This document shows positions 33,075 to 42,242 of a stretch of DNA of 64,000 nucleotides, piece after piece (position 1 is the first letter of the stretch; each line of letters starts with the position of its first letter). The notes under the pieces are model-generated. The model searched no databases and was not told the DNA's origin. It was given only the letters and a program-made list of their open reading frames with translations. The DNA is from Pseudomonas fluorescens. Its GTDB lineage: Bacteria; Pseudomonadota; Gammaproteobacteria; Pseudomonadales; Pseudomonadaceae. The DNA lies in assembly GCF_005938625.1 (NCBI RefSeq), contig NZ_VCNJ01000013.1:141724-205723 (forward strand), written 5' to 3'. A program made the position numbers and the translations under genes.

Positions 33075-35987
33075 ATGCCGCTCGCCACGTTGATTCATCG
33101 CGCCAGTTTGCCCAGCCCGCAGGTGTCTGCCGAGCAGGCCCGGCAATGGCTGGCGGAGCATTACGGCCTCAGCGGCACGTTGCAGGCCCTTGGCAGTCAG
33201 CAGGATCTGAATTTTCGCGTCGACAGTCCGCGCGGGCGCTTTGTGCTGAAAATCTGTCGTGGCGATTACGCCTTGGTGGAGCTGCAAGCCCAGCATGCTG
33301 GCCTCAAGTACCTGGCCGAGCACGCGGCGGTGACGGTGCCCCGGGTGATCGCGGCCAATAACGGCGAGGATCTGCTGTCACTGGAGGTTGGGGGCGAAGC
33401 CGTCCATGTGCGACTGCTGGATTACATCGAGGGCCAGCCGCTCACGCATTTCGATCACTTGGGACGCGACGTTGTAGCGGGGTTCGGCCGGCTCTGCGGT
33501 GAGATGGATCTGGCGCTGGCCGGGTTCGACCATCCGGGCCTTGAGCGCACGTTGCAGTGGGATTCCCGCCACGCCAGTGCACTGATCAGCCATCTGCTGC
33601 CGGTGATCAAGGATGAGCAGCAACGCGCATTGATTGCCGATGCGGCTAAACAGGCCGAGCGCCGTTTGCAGCCGTTGCAGGGCAAGCTGCCGATACAGGC
33701 GATCCACATGGATATCACCGATGACAATGCCGTCTGGGCGCGCGATGCCCAGCGTCACTGGCAATTGCAGGGCGTGATCGACTTCGGCGATCTGGTGCGC
33801 ACCTGGCGCATCACCGATCTGTCGGTGACCTGTGCGGCGTTGCTGCATCACGCCGGTGGCGATCCGTTTGTCATCCTGCCGGCGGTTCAGGCGTATCACG
33901 CGGTCAACCCGCTGCAAAACGAAGAGCTGCAAGCGCTGTGGCCATTGATCGTCGCGCGCGCGGCGGTGCTGGTACTCAGTGGCGAGCAACAGGTCAGCAT
34001 CGACCCGTCGAATACTTACAGCCGCGACAACCTCAGCCATGAGTGGGAAATCTTCAGGGTGGCGATATCGGTGCCACAGGCACTGATGGAAGCGGCGATC
34101 CTCACTGCCGTCGGTCACGCATTGCCGGCGATCGACAGCGAAGGTTTTGCGCCCTTGCTGCCCGGTCTGGTCGGTTGCGAATTTGCGCTGATTGATCTTG
34201 GTGTCCTGAGTCCGCATTTCGAGGGCGGCAACTGGGAGCAGGCGGGTATCGATCAGCGCCTGCTGACTGAAGCAGCTGCGGTGCATGGTCTGGCGGCGAG
34301 TCGTTACGGTCAGTACCGTTTGTCGCGGACTCGTCCGGACAGTGCCGTAGAGCCGGACACATTCCCGCTGCACGTGGAATTGCGCGTGCCCGATGGCGCC
34401 ACCGTGGAGGCACCGTTCGCTGGCGTCGTGCATCAGGCGGCAGACGGCGTGCTGCAACTGGATGGCCCGCAACTCAGCCTGCGGCTGTTGGGCGTGACAC
34501 CTTCGCTGCACAGCGGCGCGGCGCTGGTCAAAGGCCAGGTGCTGGGCGCGGTGAGCGGCCCGTTGCGGGTGCAGTTGTGCCGTGGCGCGCAGCTCGATGC
34601 GCCGTTGTTTTGCACGCCGTCTCATGCGCCGGCATGGCAGGCACTGTGTCCATCGCCTGCTGCGTTGCTGGGGCTGGCCTGCGATGCCGAGCCGGAGCTG
34701 GATGGCAAAACCCTGCTTGAACGCCGCGATGCCAGTTTCGCCCGCACGCAAAAACACTATTACGTCGACCCGCCGCGCATCGAACGCGGCTGGCGCAATC
34801 ACCTGATCGACATGCAGGGCCGCTCCTATCTGGACATGCTCAACAACGTCGCGGTGCTCGGCCACGGTCATCCGCGCATGGCCGCTGTGGCTGCGCGTCA
34901 GTGGTCGCTGCTCAACACTAACTCGCGGTTCAACTATGCGGCGGTTGCCGAGTTTTCCGAGCGCTTGCTGAAGCTGGCGCCGGAAGGCATGGATCGAGTG
35001 TTTCTGGTTAACAGCGGCAGCGAGGCCAATGACCTGGCGATCCGTCTGGCATGGGCCTACAGCGGCGGTCGCGACATGATCAGCGTGCTGGAGGCCTATC
35101 ACGGCTGGACGGTCGGCGCCGATGCGGTGTCGACGTCGATTGCCGACAACCCGAAAGCCCTGGAAAGCCGTCCGGACTGGGTGCATCCGGTGCCTGCGCC
35201 CAATATGTATCGCGGTGAGTTCCGTGGCGTCGATTCGGCACCGGATTATCTGCGCAGCGTTGAGCATCACCTGGAAAAACTCGCCGAGCAGAAGCGCCAA
35301 TTGGCCGGGTTTATCTGCGAACCGGTGTACGGCAATGCTGGCGGTATCTCGCTGCCGCCGGGTTACCTGAAACAGGTTTACGCCTTGGTACGCGCGCAGG
35401 GCGGGGTGTGCATCGCCGACGAAGTGCAGGTCGGCTATGGGCGTATGGGTAAATTTTTCTGGGGCGTTGAAGAGCAGGGCGTGGTGCCGGACATCATCAC
35501 CATGGCCAAAGGCATGGGTAACGGCCAGCCACTCGGTGCAGTGATCACTCGCCGGGAAATTGCCGAAGCGCTGGAGGCTGAAGGTTACTTCTTCTCGTCA
35601 GCGGGTGGTAGTCCGGTGAGCTGCCAGATCGGCATGGCGGTGCTCGATGTCATGGAAGAAGAAAAGCTCTGGGAGAACGCGCAGGTGGTCGGTGGCCACT
35701 TCAAGGCACGGCTTGAAGCGTTGATCGATAAACATCCGCTGGTGGGCGCGGTGCACGGTTCCGGGTTCTATCTGGGGCTTGAGCTGATCCGTAACCGCGA
35801 GACGCTGGAAGCGGCGACCGAAGAGACCGCGCTGCTGTGTGATCGCTTGCGCGAGCTGGGGATTTTCATGCAGCCGACCGGGGATGATCTGAATATTCTC
35901 AAGATCAAACCACCGATGGTGACGTCGCGTCAGAGTGTGGATTTCTTTGTCGATATGCTCGATCAGGTCCTCAGCGAAGGTCTGTAG
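33075..35987 (+). CDS. Fused APH-type kinase, M23-like middle domain and class-III aminotransferase/phospholyase
   Basis: 970 residues with three modules. Residues 1-335 are an APH-like kinase: DLNFRVDSPRGRFVLKICRG, the catalytic HMDITDDN and VIDFGDLVRTWR. Residues about 430-510 are a lipoyl/M23-like beta domain (VPDGATVEAPFAGVVHQA, LHSGAALVKGQVLG). Residues about 530-970 are a PLP fold-type I class-III enzyme: GHGHP, VNSGSEANDLAIRLA, IADEVQVGYGRMGKFFW and the Schiff-base Lys in MAKGMGNGQPLGA. In animals hydroxylysine kinase and 5-phosphohydroxylysine (or phosphoethanolamine) phospholyase are separate proteins of exactly these two families. So a kinase-then-lyase route on an amino alcohol is a reasonable inference; substrate not shown. 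Confidence 0.85.
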   Translation: MPLATLIHRASLPSPQVSAEQARQWLAEHYGLSGTLQALGSQQDLNFRVDSPRGRFVLKICRGDYALVELQAQHAGLKYLAEHAAVTVPRVIAANNGEDLLSLEVGGEAVHVRLLDYIEGQPLTHFDHLGRDVVAGFGRLCGEMDLALAGFDHPGLERTLQWDSRHASALISHLLPVIKDEQQRALIADAAKQAERRLQPLQGKLPIQAIHMDITDDNAVWARDAQRHWQLQGVIDFGDLVRTWRITDLSVTCAALLHHAGGDPFVILPAVQAYHAVNPLQNEELQALWPLIVARAAVLVLSGEQQVSIDPSNTYSRDNLSHEWEIFRVAISVPQALMEAAILTAVGHALPAIDSEGFAPLLPGLVGCEFALIDLGVLSPHFEGGNWEQAGIDQRLLTEAAAVHGLAASRYGQYRLSRTRPDSAVEPDTFPLHVELRVPDGATVEAPFAGVVHQAADGVLQLDGPQLSLRLLGVTPSLHSGAALVKGQVLGAVSGPLRVQLCRGAQLDAPLFCTPSHAPAWQALCPSPAALLGLACDAEPELDGKTLLERRDASFARTQKHYYVDPPRIERGWRNHLIDMQGRSYLDMLNNVAVLGHGHPRMAAVAARQWSLLNTNSRFNYAAVAEFSERLLKLAPEGMDRVFLVNSGSEANDLAIRLAWAYSGGRDMISVLEAYHGWTVGADAVSTSIADNPKALESRPDWVHPVPAPNMYRGEFRGVDSAPDYLRSVEHHLEKLAEQKRQLAGFICEPVYGNAGGISLPPGYLKQVYALVRAQGGVCIADEVQVGYGRMGKFFWGVEEQGVVPDIITMAKGMGNGQPLGAVITRREIAEALEAEGYFFSSAGGSPVSCQIGMAVLDVMEEEKLWENAQVVGGHFKARLEALIDKHPLVGAVHGSGFYLGLELIRNRETLEAATEETALLCDRLRELGIFMQPTGDDLNILKIKPPMVTSRQSVDFFVDMLDQVLSEGL

Positions 35988-36002
35988 AACGAAGCCAATC
36001 CC

Positions 36003-36093
36003 CTGTGGGAGCGAGCTTGCTCGCGAAAGCGATGTGTCAGTCCCCTATGCAGTTACTGATACACCGCATTCGCGAGCAAGCTCGCTCCCACAT
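36003..36093. repeat. REP palindrome pair
   Basis: Inverted REP cores at about 36006-36027 and 36069-36090, after the fusion gene. Confidence 0.92.
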
Positions 36094-36120
36094 TTTGTCT
36101 TGGGTTTTTAATTCGATTTG

Positions 36121-36190
36121 TATCGGCTTTTATTGAATTTATTTAGATGAAAGGCATTTAACAAGCTTCTAAAGCCGATATTTATCGGCT
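36121..36190. promoter_or_regulatory. Operator-like repeats upstream of aguBA
   Basis: A perfect palindrome AGCCGATA-TT-TATCGGCT at 36173-36190 and a separate half-site TATCGGCT at 36121-36128, all in an A/T-rich stretch 100-170 bp before aguB. It looks like a regulator site for the agmatine operon. The cognate protein is not encoded in this window as far as I can tell. Confidence 0.6.
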
Positions 36191-36292
36191 ATAAAGTCGC
36201 CATTGCTCCGGCATGGCGTCTCGCTGTCCGGTGCGCGCGTTTTCTTTTCGGTCGAATGGTCGACCGTCAAAGCACTTGCCCGGAGATGATTC

Positions 36293-37171
36293 ATGAGTCG
36301 TATCGTTACCGTCGCCGCCACTCAGATGGCCTGTTCGTGGGATCTGCACGCCAACCTCGAAATCGCTGAAAGGCTGGTGCGCGAAGCCGCCGCCAAAGGC
36401 GCGCAGATCATCCTGATCCAGGAGCTGTTCGAGGCGCCGTACTTCTGCCAGAAGCCGAACCCGGACTACCTGCAACTGGCGACGACGGTGGAAGACAACA
36501 TCGCGATCAAGCACTTCCAGAAAGTCGCCAAAGAACTGCAAGTGGTGCTGCCGATCAGCTTCTATGAGCTGGCCGGCCGCGCGCGTTTCAACAGCATCGC
36601 GATCATCGACGCCGACGGCAGCAACCTCGGGATTTATCGTAAAAGCCACATCCCGGATGGCCCGGGCTACCACGAGAAGTACTACTTCAACCCGGGCGAC
36701 ACCGGTTTCAAAGTGTGGAACACCCGTTACGCGAAGATCGGCGTGGGCATCTGCTGGGATCAGTGGTTCCCGGAAGCCGCACGCAGCATGGCCTTGCAAG
36801 GTGCAGAAATCCTCTTCTATCCAACGGCAATTGGCAGCGAGCCGCACGACAAGACTATCTCGTCGCGCGATCACTGGCAGCGTGTGCAGCAGGGCCATGC
36901 CGGCGCCAACCTGATGCCGCTGATCGCCAGCAACCGCATCGGCAATGAAGAACAGGACGGCTACGACATCACGTTCTACGGCTCTTCGTTCATCGCCAAC
37001 CAGTTCGGCGAAAAAGTGCAGGAGCTGAATAAAACCGAAGAAGGTATTCTTGTGCACACTTTCAACCTCGACGAGCTCGAACACATTCGCAGCGCGTGGG
37101 GTTCATTCCGTGACCGCCGTCCGAACCTGTACGGCGCGTTGAAAACCCTCGACGGTTCCCTGGAGTCCTGA
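36293..37171 (+). CDS. aguB: N-carbamoylputrescine amidohydrolase
   Basis: 292 residues, nitrilase superfamily. The catalytic triad is Glu44 ([10 protein letters not shown]), Lys117 ([12 protein letters not shown]) and Cys154 ([12 protein letters not shown]). The enzyme splits N-carbamoylputrescine to putrescine, CO2 and ammonia. CGGAGATG precedes the ATG. It is followed 5 bp later by aguA, so the operon runs arginine-derived agmatine to putrescine. The upstream palindrome is the likely control point. Confidence 0.96.
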   Translation: MSRIVTVAATQMACSWDLHANLEIAERLVREAAAKGAQIILIQELFEAPYFCQKPNPDYLQLATTVEDNIAIKHFQKVAKELQVVLPISFYELAGRARFNSIAIIDADGSNLGIYRKSHIPDGPGYHEKYYFNPGDTGFKVWNTRYAKIGVGICWDQWFPEAARSMALQGAEILFYPTAIGSEPHDKTISSRDHWQRVQQGHAGANLMPLIASNRIGNEEQDGYDITFYGSSFIANQFGEKVQELNKTEEGILVHTFNLDELEHIRSAWGSFRDRRPNLYGALKTLDGSLES

Positions 37172-37176
37172 TCCCG

Positions 37177-38283
37177 ATGACCACCTTGAAAAGTACCCCA
37201 CGCGCCGACGGCTTTCACATGCCGGCCGAGTGGGCGCCGCAAACGCAGACCTGGATGATCTGGCCCGAGCGCCCGGACAACTGGCGTCTGGGCGGCAAAC
37301 CGGCGCAAGCCGCACACGCAGCGGTGGCCAAAGCCATCGCGCGTTTCGAACCGGTGACCGTTGCCGTTTCCGCCGGCCAATACGAAAACGCCCGCGCCCG
37401 CCTCGATGTGCCGAATATCCGCGTGGTCGAGATGTCCAGCGATGACGCCTGGGTACGCGACAGCGGCCCGACCTTCGTCATCAACAACAGCGGCGAAGTG
37501 CGCGGTGTGAACTGGGATTTCAACGCCTGGGGCGGTTTCGACGGCGGTCTGTATTCGCCGTGGAATCGTGATTCGCAGGTTGGCGGCAAGATCCTCGAGA
37601 TCGAGCGCAGCCCGCGTTACCGCACTGAAGGTTTCGTGCTTGAAGGCGGTTCGATTCACGTCGACGGCGAAGGCACGCTGATCACCACCGAAGAATGCCT
37701 GCTCAACCGCAATCGCAACCCGCACCTGGGCCGCGAAGAAATCGAAGCGGTACTCAGCGCCAATCTGTCTGTGGATAAAATCATCTGGCTGCCGGACGGT
37801 TTGTTCAATGACGAAACCGACGGCCATGTGGATAACTTCTGCTGCTACGTGCGTCCGGGCGAAGTGCTGCTGGCGTGGACCGATGATCCGCAAGATCCGA
37901 ACTACCCGCGCTGCCAGGCGGCGATGAAAGTGCTGCAAAGCAGCACCGATGCCAAGGGTCGCCCGTTCACGGTGCACAAAATGCCGATCCCGGGCCCACT
38001 GTACGCGACTGAAGAAGAGTGCGCCGGTGTCGATCCGGTGGACGGTACCCAGGAGCGTAATCCGTCCGTGCGTCTGGCCGGTTCCTACGTGAACTTCCTG
38101 ATCGTCAACGGCGGCATCATCGCGCCGAGCTTCGACGATCCGATGGATGCCCCGGCGAAAGAGATTCTGCAGAAGCTGTTCCCGCAGCACGAAGTGGTGC
38201 TGGTGCCGGGCCGCGAACTGTTACTGGGTGGCGGCAATATCCACTGCCTGACCCAACAGCAACCCGCACCGCACAAAGAGTGA
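37177..38283 (+). CDS. aguA: Agmatine deiminase
   Basis: 368 residues, the same length as P. aeruginosa AguA. The active-site Cys is Cys357 in [11 protein letters not shown]; the guanidine-binding residues are in [15 protein letters not shown] and [11 protein letters not shown]. Converts agmatine to N-carbamoylputrescine and ammonia. Its ribosome site (GGAG) lies inside the end of aguB. A terminator follows about 70 bp after the stop. Confidence 0.97.
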   Translation: MTTLKSTPRADGFHMPAEWAPQTQTWMIWPERPDNWRLGGKPAQAAHAAVAKAIARFEPVTVAVSAGQYENARARLDVPNIRVVEMSSDDAWVRDSGPTFVINNSGEVRGVNWDFNAWGGFDGGLYSPWNRDSQVGGKILEIERSPRYRTEGFVLEGGSIHVDGEGTLITTEECLLNRNRNPHLGREEIEAVLSANLSVDKIIWLPDGLFNDETDGHVDNFCCYVRPGEVLLAWTDDPQDPNYPRCQAAMKVLQSSTDAKGRPFTVHKMPIPGPLYATEEECAGVDPVDGTQERNPSVRLAGSYVNFLIVNGGIIAPSFDDPMDAPAKEILQKLFPQHEVVLVPGRELLLGGGNIHCLTQQQPAPHKE

Positions 38284-38355
38284 GTTGAGTCGTAACAGCT
38301 TGAGTTGATTACCAAATCAGTCGAGCATTGATTAGCTCGCTATGCATGTAAAGAG

Positions 38356-38387
38356 GCCCGCAGCCCGGTTGGATTGCGGGCTTCTTT
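38356..38387 (+). terminator. Rho-independent terminator of aguBA
   Basis: GCCCGCA pairs with TGCGGGC (38375-38381) and is followed by TTCTTT. Confidence 0.85.
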
Positions 38388-38529
38388 GTATCCACTTGTC
38401 GACAACAGAGAAACATTGGCATAGCTCTTGTATTCATCACCCGTGCACTAGGGAGGGGGGAGAACTTCAACAGTTCTGTCATAAACCTTGGATAACTTAG
38501 CCGCTCATGAACGGGGAGAGAGCGCTGAA

Positions 38530-38742
38530 ATGAACGCCGAAGTGAACGTAGTCAGCGAGCGGACGTTGCATCCCATGGCCGTTAACGGCGAATCGCTCCA
38601 GATTGTCGCGCACTGGTTGAAGTCCAATGGAACGCGTCAGATCAGGCAACCTGATCCGCGCCGGACGATGATCGAGCGTTACCCCGCTGGCCTGTTCAGC
38701 GAGGCCGAACTGGATGCGTTGTGGGCTGTGATGGAAGGATAA
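38530..38742 (+). CDS. Small conserved hypothetical protein
   Basis: 70 residues from ATG 38530, preceded by GGGGAG; an earlier in-frame ATG at 38488 is possible. Sequence MNAEVNVVSERTLHPMAV is followed by a basic stretch (RQIRQPDPRRTMIER) and a helical end (FSEAELDALWAVMEG). I do not recognise a family. Own terminator follows, which supports a real expressed gene. Confidence 0.6.
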   Translation: MNAEVNVVSERTLHPMAVNGESLQIVAHWLKSNGTRQIRQPDPRRTMIERYPAGLFSEAELDALWAVMEG

Positions 38743-38762
38743 GAAGAACAACAGGGATTGGT

Positions 38763-38793
38763 AAAAGCGCTGCCGGGATGGCGGCGCTTTTTT
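38763..38793 (+). terminator. Rho-independent terminator
   Basis: AAAAGCGCTGCC, loop, GGCGGCGCTTTTTT, just after the small gene. Confidence 0.85.
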
Positions 38794-38824
38794 ATGCACG
38801 ACTGTTTTGTGAACACCCATTCAA

Positions 38825-38915
38825 TGTGGGAGCGAGCTTGCTCGCGAAAGCGTCCGGTCAGTCAACATCGTCGTTGAATGACCCACCGCATTCGCGAGCA
38901 AGCTCGCTCCCACAG
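38825..38915. repeat. REP palindrome pair
   Basis: Inverted REP cores at about 38827-38847 and 38891-38913 between the small gene and the receptor gene. Confidence 0.92.
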
Positions 38916-38928
38916 GATGTGTATGAAA

Positions 38929-41034
38929 TCAGAAACTGTAGGTGCCGGTCATCACCACGCTGCGCGGCGCCCCCGGCTGGATTTGATACTGGCTGGTCGC
39001 CGACGCGTAATACTCGCGATCGGTGATGTTGTTCAGCGCCGCGCGCAAGTCCCAATCCTTCAAGCGGTAACCGACCAGCGCATCCCAGCGACCATAACCC
39101 GGCAACACCGTGGTGTTGGCGTTATCGGCATAACGCTGGCCGACCAGGGTCAGACCGGTTTCGCCGTACCAGCCCATTTCCGGTTTCCAGGTCAGGAACA
39201 AGCTGCCGTTGTGCTTGGCAACGTTGTTGATGCGTTTGCCTTCGAGGCCGTTGTTGTCCTTCTCGATCTTCGCATCCTGCATACCGACACCACCGCGCAT
39301 GTACCAGTTGCCGACGATGTTGCCGGTGGCGGTCAACTCGATCCCGCGCGAACGCTGCAGACCGGACATCACGGTCAGGGTCGGGTCGTTCGGATCAGTG
39401 GTGCGGCGGTTGTAGAGTTCCAGGTCATAGATCGCCAGCGTGGTGCTCAAGCGGTCATCGAGCCAGTCACTCTTCACGCCAATCTCTTTTTGCTTGGTCA
39501 GCTCGGGACTGAGGTCGTTGGTGTTGCCGGCCGCACCCGGGGTGATGCCGATCAAACCACCGCCGACTGGCGAAAACGTCTTCGACCACGAGGCGTAGAA
39601 CGAGTGATTCTGCAACGGCGTCCAGACCAGGCCGACGCGCGGGCTGGTGCTGTGGCTGTCGCGATCTTCAGAAATGTTTCGCAGCTTGTTGGTCGACTCG
39701 ATATCGAAGGTGTCGTAGCGCAGACCACCCAGCAGTTGCCATTGATCGTTCAGGCGCAGTTGGTCCTGCACGTACACCGCACGGCTTTCGACTTCGGTGT
39801 GGCTGCTGCTGGAAACCTGCATGCTGCCGGTGTGGCGCAGATCGCGGTTCGGGTTATACAGGTCGAGCGCCGGCACCGGCTGCGCGCCCGGCGTTCTGCC
39901 GGTGGCGGCGTTATACAGCGTCGGATCGCGGCGCTGACTGCCGATCTCGACGCCAGTGAGCAGCCGATGCTCAAGACCAAAGGTATCGAAACCGCCTTCC
40001 AGTTCGATGTTGTTGTACACGTTGCGGGTGGTCAGATCCTGCTGCCAGTGCTGACGCGTGACCTTGTTGGTCGCCGGCGTGTAACCGGTGAGGTAAGTGT
40101 TGTCGAAATCGCTGTCGAGCTTGAACACGCCGAGGGTCTGGCGCAGTTGCCAGTTGTCGTTGATCTCGTAGGTGAGTTTCGAGCGCAGCGATTGCGACTT
40201 GTCGTCGATAAAGTCGTGATCGTTGCCGTAAGTCGTGTCCCGACCGACATCCGCCGGGCGCCCGTTAATGCCGGGAATGCCGCGATCCGGGGTGCGGTTG
40301 TAGCGGCTGTATTCGTATTGCACCAGCCAGTTCAGGTCCGGCGTCAGTTGCCAGCTCATCGACGGCGCGAACAGTTGGCGATTACCGCTGACGCCATCAC
40401 GGAAGCTGTTTTCATCCATGTTGCCCATGTTCAGGCGCAGGCTGATGTTTTCACTCGGGTCAGTACTGAGGTCGGCGTAAAGACTGCGCAAATCTTCGCT
40501 GCCACCCTGGGCTTCGATGGTCGAGCGACGGCCGAACTCCGGCATTTTGCTCACGCGATTGACGATCCCGCCCTGACTGCCACGCCCGTACAACACGGCG
40601 GCCGGGCCTTTAAGGACTTCGACGCGTTCGATGTTATGCAGATCGCGCTTGTATTGGCTGTCGTCGCGGATGCCGTCGAGATAGAAATCGTTGCTGGCAT
40701 CGAAGCCGCGAATGCGCAGGCTGTCGAAGCGGGTGTCGGCGCTGCTGCTGACGTTGGGCATGCCGCTCAAGGCGTCACCAATATCGTTGGTGCCGTAGTT
40801 GGCGACGTTCGAGGTCTTGATCGAATCGATCGCCTGCGGCACGTAGCGCACGGGTGTCGAGGTGCGGGTCGCGGTGCTGCTGAGCTTCACCCGTGGGTCA
40901 TCGGCTTGCGCTTCGGCGCTGATCGCGGTGGCGGGTAACTCGGTCGCGGAGTAGGCAAAACCGCTGGACAGAAAAGCAGAAAGCCCAAGAGTGACGGGCG
41001 TAAGACGGAACGGGGCAGGCATTGAACAGCGCAT
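38929..41034 (-). CDS. TonB-dependent siderophore receptor
   Basis: 701 residues. Signal peptide to about residue 30 (LGLSAFLSSGFAYSA). Plug domain at about 55-165: PQAIDSIKTS, the RIRGFDASNDFYLDGIRDD region and RVEVLKGPAAVLYGRGSQGG. Beta-barrel to the C-terminal Phe (SVVMTGTYSF), the outer-membrane insertion signal. There is no N-terminal STN signalling domain, so it is a plain receptor not tied to a FecR-type regulator. Closest by pattern to ferrichrome/catecholate receptors of the FiuA/Fiu type; ligand not certain. A Fur-like box lies 33 bp before the start. Confidence 0.9.
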   Translation of the reverse strand: MRCSMPAPFRLTPVTLGLSAFLSSGFAYSATELPATAISAEAQADDPRVKLSSTATRTSTPVRYVPQAIDSIKTSNVANYGTNDIGDALSGMPNVSSSADTRFDSLRIRGFDASNDFYLDGIRDDSQYKRDLHNIERVEVLKGPAAVLYGRGSQGGIVNRVSKMPEFGRRSTIEAQGGSEDLRSLYADLSTDPSENISLRLNMGNMDENSFRDGVSGNRQLFAPSMSWQLTPDLNWLVQYEYSRYNRTPDRGIPGINGRPADVGRDTTYGNDHDFIDDKSQSLRSKLTYEINDNWQLRQTLGVFKLDSDFDNTYLTGYTPATNKVTRQHWQQDLTTRNVYNNIELEGGFDTFGLEHRLLTGVEIGSQRRDPTLYNAATGRTPGAQPVPALDLYNPNRDLRHTGSMQVSSSSHTEVESRAVYVQDQLRLNDQWQLLGGLRYDTFDIESTNKLRNISEDRDSHSTSPRVGLVWTPLQNHSFYASWSKTFSPVGGGLIGITPGAAGNTNDLSPELTKQKEIGVKSDWLDDRLSTTLAIYDLELYNRRTTDPNDPTLTVMSGLQRSRGIELTATGNIVGNWYMRGGVGMQDAKIEKDNNGLEGKRINNVAKHNGSLFLTWKPEMGWYGETGLTLVGQRYADNANTTVLPGYGRWDALVGYRLKDWDLRAALNNITDREYYASATSQYQIQPGAPRSVVMTGTYSF

Positions 41035-41066
41035 CCGAAAGTGTGGAAGGATTTGAGCGCGCGAAT

Positions 41067-41085
41067 GGTAATGCTTTGCATTTAC
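41067..41085 (-). promoter_or_regulatory. Fur-box-like site upstream of the siderophore receptor
   Basis: GGTAATGCTTTGCATTTAC keeps the TAATG...CATT core of the Fur consensus GATAATGATAATCATTATC (about 12 of 19 match). Its position just upstream of an iron receptor start fits Fur repression. Confidence 0.55.
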
Positions 41086-41277
41086 TTCCGTTAATTATTC
41101 CTTATAAGTTCCCCTGTCTGATTGTTTCAATTTGTGTCCGAATCGACACAATCTGACCGCTGGGCCAATTCGACCAATTCATGAAACAGACTGAAAGCCA
41201 TTCCGGCGTTTTTCCGCATGAGTGCGCGGACTAATCTGCCGCCATCGATTTCTCTCACTTTTGCCGGAGCTTTCCCC

Positions 41278-41946
41278 ATGATTCTTCATTACATCTACGA
41301 CCCATTGTGTGGCTGGTGTTATGGCGCCAAGCCGCTGGTAGAAGCGGCGCAGGCTGTGTTGCCAGTGGTCGCCCATGCCGGGGGCATGATGAGTGGTGCC
41401 AATCGCCAACGTGTTTCTCCACAACTGCGCAATTACGTCATGCCCCACGACCGACGCATTGCCGAGTACACCGGCCAGCCTTTTGGCGAAGAATATTTCG
41501 AAGGTTTGCTGCGCGATCACTCGGCGGTGTTCGATTCGACGCCACCGATTGCTGCGGTCATGGCGGTCGAAGCCATCGACCGAGGCGGTCTGCGCATGTT
41601 GGCGCGTTTGCAGACCGCGCACTATGTGGAAGGGCGACGCATCGCTGATTCAGCCGTGCTGTTGGAATTGGCGGTGCAGATGGGCTATGCGCAGGAAGAT
41701 TTCCACATTGCGCTGGAGTCGGTTGACAGCGAGGGGCACATAAAGGCCAGTCGCCAGTTTCTGGCTCAACTGGGCGGCCAGGGTTTTCCGACAATGGCTC
41801 TGGAACAGAACGGGACATTCCAATTGGTCGACATCAGTCCCTGGCTGGGCAAGCCGCAAGCATTTGCCGATTGGTTGCAACAGGCAATCGTCCTCGATGA
41901 AACCGGTGAAACTTCTGCATTTTGTTCTATCGATGGTTGCGCCTGA
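41278..41946 (+). CDS. DsbA-family thioredoxin-fold protein
   Basis: 222 residues from ATG 41278, with GGAG 8 bp upstream. The redox motif is Cys11-Gly-Trp-Cys14 (YDPLCGWCYGAKP). No signal peptide, so it is cytosolic, like FrnE/HCCA-isomerase-type members, not the periplasmic DsbA. The cis-Pro region is GGQGFPTMALEQNG. Likely a disulfide reductase/isomerase or glutathione-S-transferase kappa-like protein. It stands alone, divergent from the receptor. Confidence 0.88.
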   Translation: MILHYIYDPLCGWCYGAKPLVEAAQAVLPVVAHAGGMMSGANRQRVSPQLRNYVMPHDRRIAEYTGQPFGEEYFEGLLRDHSAVFDSTPPIAAVMAVEAIDRGGLRMLARLQTAHYVEGRRIADSAVLLELAVQMGYAQEDFHIALESVDSEGHIKASRQFLAQLGGQGFPTMALEQNGTFQLVDISPWLGKPQAFADWLQQAIVLDETGETSAFCSIDGCA

Positions 41947-42048
41947 TACGCGCTGGATTCACTGACTGTTTGCATTTCCCAGCAAGGACTCAGCGCAAAA
42001 TTTACGTTTCTTAGACGATTTTTACCTATTTAAAGACGATTCTTGAAA

Positions 42049-42078
42049 TTGACACATTGTTCAGGGCACGGCTACGAT
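42049..42078 (+). promoter_or_regulatory. Sigma-70-like promoter of the porin leader
   Basis: TTGACA (42049-42054), 18 bp, TACGAT (42073-42078). Transcription would start near 42085, about 155 bp before the porin ATG. Confidence 0.6.
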
Positions 42079-42125
42079 TCGGCCCAACGCCTGTGGCCAA
42101 CCGCCATGACTCAAAATAAGGAGCA

Positions 42126-42159
42126 GGCCCGCCATGACATGTCGTGGGCGGGTCTTTTT
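42126..42159 (+). terminator. Terminator-like hairpin in the porin leader (attenuator or sRNA end)
   Basis: GGCCCGCC (42126-42133) pairs with GGGCGGGTC (through 42154), with a 13-nt loop, followed by TTTTT (155-159). It lies between the leader promoter and the porin start at 42243, so it either ends a short RNA or attenuates the porin gene. Confidence 0.65.
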
Positions 42160-42175
42160 GTTTCGGGGTGAATAA
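42134..42175 (+). CDS. Possible leader peptide overlapping the hairpin
   Basis: A 13-codon frame, MTCRGRVFLFRGE, starts inside the hairpin and has AAGGAG 10 bp upstream. Its translation would occupy the right arm of the hairpin. Short and unproven; it could be chance. Confidence 0.25.
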   Translation: MTCRGRVFLFRGE

Positions 42176-42242
42176 AAGAGTGCAAAAGCGCCGTTTCCGC
42201 CGTTCGACACAGCGCGTTTCAACCCGTAATAAGGAAAACAAA

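Noticed and set aside
81..38915. Many similar palindromes that could suggest a CRISPR array
   Set aside because: They are scattered REP pairs kilobases apart with no regular spacers and no cas genes.
38878..40938. 686-codon plus-strand frame antisense to the TonB receptor
   Set aside because: Starts inside a REP and has no domain; the receptor is complete on the other strand.
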